A DNA stretch of 64,000 bases from Trochalopteron elliotii (lineage: Eukaryota > Chordata > Aves > Passeriformes > Leiothrichidae). Below, one piece after another: positions 61,080 through 64,000 of this stretch; position 1 is the stretch's first letter; every line of letters starts with the position of its first letter. Where the stretch lies: contig JANPWX010000217.1 of assembly GCA_024734555.1 (NCBI GenBank), positions 867,650 to 931,649 on the forward strand, in the 5' to 3' direction. Position numbers and translations under genes: made by a program. The notes below the pieces were generated by a model. It was given only the letters and a program-made list of their open reading frames with translations, was not told the DNA's origin and searched no databases.

Positions 61080-62560
61080 GAGCCACGTCGCTCGAAATAA
61101 ACTTATGAAATTCCTCGCGTGTTGTGAGGGTTTCCCATCCGGCAGGAAATCATTTTTCCAACAGGAGGAGCTCTTTGCCTTGGTGAGACAGTGTCAAAGG
61201 AGTGGCCACAGTTTTACTCCAAACCCCCTCCTCCTCCTTCCCCTCCAGCCCCCGCTTTATACGAGAACGGCAGCTTAATTGATTTGATAACAAAATAAAC
61301 AGCAGCCGAGGGCTGCCCGCGGGAGACGGCGGAGGAAAGGGATGGATGCCCGCCGCACGACTTTCCCCGGCCGGCGCTCTGCGGGCCCGGCGGGGAGCGG
61401 GATGAGCCGTCCGTGCGCATCCCGGTACCCCGCGCCCGGCGCTCCGCGGGGCTCAGCTCGCTCCCGGCTCCGCGCGGTTCGCAGCCCTCCCAGCCAGCCC
61501 TGGCTGCGTGCAGCCGGGAGCGAGGCTTTCCTCGAGGAGAGAGGGGGGTGCCGTGCAAAGGGGAGGGCAGGCGCGGCATCAAGTCCTGCCCTGGGGGCTC
61601 CTGAGCGGAGCGAAGAGTCAGCGCTTGGGCTTTGTCCCGGAGCCAGCGCGAATGATGTTTTATTGTGCTTGGATCCCCTCGCTGCGCTGAAACTTCGGGG
61701 GGAAAGCTGCCCGCACGTGTGATTAGTCTGGGGGGAGTGTCCTACCCGAGTTTGTAGGGTAACTCTTGCCTCCAGGGCGGACGCTGCCGTCGCCTTAAAC
61801 GTCCCAAACTCATCGCGGAGAGAAGCTGCCTCCTACCCGCGGGTCACCCCGCTAAGCCATCCCTCTAACCGCGAGCGGTGTAGGGGTTCGCCGCCGGCCT
61901 GGCATCTCCCACCTCAGTTCCCACCCGTGCAATAAACCCCCCCGCAGCCCCAAGCGATAGTGGATGACTTCGCAGAGCAAATTAATCTCCTGTCCATAGA
62001 GGCACTTCACTATCATTCTGGGAACTAGCGGGCCGAGAGCCCGAGTAAAGGTTGCCACGGAGGGAAACCGTCGTGGGGGCCGACCTTGCCCGCAGGGCAT
62101 GTTTGTGACGGGGAGAAGTGGTTCCCGAGCAGCCGCAGCAGCAGAAGGAAAAGCTGCCTAAATAGCTGCGCTAAGCGGCGCTCGGCCACAGCCGTGCTCT
62201 CCCGAGGGGACTGCCCGCGACCCTCGTCTCCCGCGGGCACCGCGGGCTGCGCTCCCCCACCCGGGAACACCCCACACTGACCCTCGGGTCCCCGTCCCTG
62301 CAGGAGAGACCCTGCGCCTGCCCCTCCCCACCCTCCGGTGTCCCTTGGGCGACCGCAGAGCCGCTCGGAGCCCCGCGGTCTCGGGCGGGGGCTTCGGGGT
62401 CCCCCGCAGCTGCCCACGCGTGTCCGAGCGCGGCCGCAGAGGGCAGGGCAGCGGGCAAGGGTTCCATCTGCTCCTGCCTTCTGGGATTAGCGCAGCCACG
62501 AGCAGCACCAGCGCGGAGTTTCCAGCGCCTTGTCCGCAGTTTCAGCTTGGGTTTTTTTCC
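61080..62560. promoter_or_regulatory. CpG island, left block
   Basis: CpG dinucleotides appear suddenly (gccacgtcgctcgaaataaa at 61082) and become dense at 61310-62550 (ggccggcgctctgcgggccc, cgcccggcgctccgcggggc). Everywhere else in the window CpG is rare, as in methylated vertebrate DNA. Long frames here (for example 61342-61722 plus, 62025-62417 minus) are Arg/Pro/Gly/Ala-rich, as GC-rich DNA gives by chance. I assign no exon. A promoter or first exon of a gene is likely at or near this region; orientation is unknown. A less GC-rich part at 61950-62035 (gtggatgacttcgcagagca) may be a conserved core. Confidence 0.85.
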
Positions 62561-62879
62561 TAATTATTTTTTAAAGACTCGATGACTTCTCTGTGTGGGT
62601 TGTGCCTTTTTTTGTTGTTGTTGGGTGATTTTTTTTTTTTTTTTGGTTAGTTGGTTGGTTGCTGGGGTTTTTTTCCTCTGGTTTTGTCTGCTCTGCACTG
62701 CAAAGGGGATTTTGAGCTGTAGAACCCGAAACCGGGAACCGTGACTAATTTAGGGGTGTATTTCTTCGGTGCATTCATTTTAAGACAGTAAAACTTAAAA
62801 GATGGAGTGGAGGGGCTGTGAAAGGGAGAGAGAGGCGGGAAGGCGGTGCTGTGGCTCTGGTGAAGTTTAATACACCCTG
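62561..62879. other. T-rich gap between the two CpG blocks
   Basis: CpG density drops. The DNA contains a T14 run (62630-62644), ggttagttggttggttgctg and other T/G-rich text. No gene was seen. Confidence 0.6.
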
Positions 62880-62934
62880 ACAGACGTACGTGGCGGTGTG
62901 CGGGGCTGGGGGTGCGGGAGGGGCTGGACAGGCA

Positions 62935-63135
62935 GCCGGTAACGAGCAGATTGCCGTATGATTTAGAGCGATGATGAGGTTTATCATTTGAACACTGATG
63001 AATTCAGGGAACATGAGAGCTGCAATTGACATTCCTAAAAACAATTAAATCGGTGGGGAGTACTGCTGGAAAATCGATACGGCCCAATGTAATACGGTTT
63101 GACTATAAACAGATTCCTCCCGTAGTAATAAACCA
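62935..63135. promoter_or_regulatory. Candidate conserved element inside the CpG island
   Basis: This 200-bp part is AT-balanced and free of repeats although both sides are GC-rich. It contains cgtatgatttagagcgatga, ggtttatcatttgaacactg, acaattaaatcggtgg, aaaatcgatacgg, ttgactataaacag and gtagtaataaaccacgaag. Retained CpGs and dense TAAT, GATA and TATCATTTG-type cores are the look of strongly conserved developmental elements. This is inference without an alignment. Confidence 0.35.
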
Positions 63136-63268
63136 CGAAGTGAGTGTGAAGTACCGCGATTCCCCGGCTGAAAGGAGGTCTTCTCCCTTCAGCGTCTCAA
63201 AACACATCCCCCCTCGCCCTCGGCAATGCTCCCCGGCTCCCGCGGTGCGTCCTGGTGAGCCGGGGCGA

Positions 63269-63306
63269 CGGTAACAAATACCTTTGTCGGTAACAAATAC
63301 CTTTGT
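63269..63306. repeat. 19-bp perfect tandem duplication
   Basis: The unit cggtaacaaatacctttgt occurs twice with no gap (63269-63287 and 63288-63306). It lies within the CpG island. Confidence 0.97.
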
Positions 63307-63533
63307 GAAACTCTCCTGCAGCAAACGTTCATAACCCCGAGGGGAGGTCGGAGGAGGTATTTAAATAGCTTCTCGAATAAGTAGAGAGCGCCTTTGGTCT
63401 TGGACGAAAATAAACTGGGAGTTAAGCTTTAAATATCCAGGCTTGATTTAAGAGCACGATGCACTCGGCTGAGCGCGCTCTCGGGGTGGCCCCCCGAGAG
63501 GAGGCCAAGGAATGGAAGGGCAAAGGGAACTGT

Positions 63534-63588
63534 GAGAGAAGAGAGGGAAAAGAGGAAGAAGGAGGAATAGAAGGGAAGGGAAAGGAGG
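63534..63588. repeat. Polypurine tract
   Basis: Fifty-five bases are all A or G except one T at 63568 (gagagaagagagggaaaaga and onward). It contains GAGA-type motifs and could form a triplex. It lies inside the CpG island. Confidence 0.95.
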
Positions 63589-64000
63589 CCTCCGGGCCCC
63601 GCTTGGGCTGTGCCGCCCCCGCTGCTCGCCGCTGAGCGCGGAGGCGACGTTTCCTGAGTCCCCTCGGTCGGATTTGGTGGGGGGGGTGTTGGGGACCTCT
63701 CCAGCGCCACTGCCCCGCACCGCGCGGAGGCTTCCAACAGAGGGCGAGGGAAGCCCGGCTGTGCTTCGAGCCCCCGCGGGGACGGGCATCAACACGGAGG
63801 CCGAGGGACAGCTCGGCTTCCCGGGACCCCCCGCCCCCACGCCGCTGGCTGCTCGCACTGCAGAGAGGCTGCGGGGACGAAAAGGGGAAAGCGGCGCCAG
63901 GCAAACCCCGGGGGCGTTTGCGGAGCTTGGCTTTCATTTCGGCTTTGGCTGGCGAGCGGAGCGCTCGGGGCCGCCCAGCCCCGCTGTGCCCGCGGCTTGG

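Larger units (their letters stand above)
62880..64000. promoter_or_regulatory. CpG island, right block, reaching the window edge
   Basis: CpGs resume at 62884 (gacgtacgtggcggtgtgcg) and become very dense from 63150 to the edge (gccggggcgacggtaacaaa, gagcggagcgctcggggccg). A TATA-like tatttaaatag lies at 63358-63368. The block is cut by the window edge. A 171-codon minus frame (63422-63937) is Arg/Ser/Pro-rich and looks like chance. The terminal sequence could be 5' untranslated or upstream promoter DNA of a gene to the right, or of one reading left; I cannot tell. Confidence 0.85.

Noticed and set aside
61342..61722. 126-codon frame in the CpG island as a first coding exon
   Set aside because: It is Arg/Pro/Ala/Gly-rich as chance frames in GC-rich DNA are, and minus frames of similar length overlap it.
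63422..63937. 171-codon minus frame in the CpG island
   Set aside because: The sequence is Arg/Ser/Pro-rich, with a Pro/Ser/Phe block coming from the polypurine tract. There is no known motif.
1..64000. tRNA, rRNA, CRISPR array or bacterial operon
   Set aside because: No tRNA-like TΨC/anticodon arrangement, no regularly spaced direct repeats with unique spacers, and no closely packed long reading frames were seen on either strand.

Overview
This window looks like nuclear DNA from a bird, most likely a songbird (passerine). The evidence is several 5'-truncated CR1 LINE fragments carrying the avian 3' tail made of 8-bp ATTCTGTG-type units, two solo LTRs of a type I recognise as a passerine ERVL-like family, three MIR-like ancient SINE remnants, and a sparse, AT-rich, intron- or intergenic-like background. 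A single ambiguous base (n at 6259) fits a draft assembly. No bacterial-type operon, CRISPR array, tRNA, rRNA or convincing protein-coding exon was found. The many short open frames are the level expected by chance, except those that decode CR1 reverse-transcriptase remnants.

Layout. Positions 1-5061 are AT-rich unique sequence with one CR1 end (4113-4424). A solo LTR lies at 5062-5703. Positions 5704-15319 are unique sequence with one MIR (about 11424-11548) and a possible conserved noncoding block near 14745-14905. A probable second-type LTR sits at about 15320-15625. A clean solo LTR with 5-bp target duplications occupies 18336-18984, followed by a CR1 end (19165-19407). Positions 19408-33958 are mostly unique, with a CR1 tail (29200-29345) and simple repeats. 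Positions 33959-35130 hold a long minus-strand CR1, next to an LTR-like stretch with a TATA box. A MIR is at about 35764-35895. A CR1 scrap at about 42775-42950 ends in a 22-bp perfect hairpin. Positions 43324-45470 contain a T/G tract, a small CpG-rich patch, a minisatellite and a MIR. Two further minus-strand CR1 copies lie at 51616-52645 and 54923-55505.

The last 3 kb are different. From about 61080 to the right edge the DNA becomes GC- and CpG-rich, in two blocks separated by a poly-T-rich gap. This is a vertebrate CpG island, so a gene promoter or first exon is likely at or just beyond the right edge. A non-repetitive stretch inside it (about 62935-63135) looks like a conserved regulatory element by composition. 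I cannot name the gene. Taken together, the window reads as a gene-poor flank or large intron beside a CpG-island gene, populated by retroelement fossils. I did not find a new biological system. The most notable structures are the palindrome in the CR1 scrap, a 44-bp duplication inside another CR1, an LTR with a missing terminus, and the CpG-island complex at the right end.
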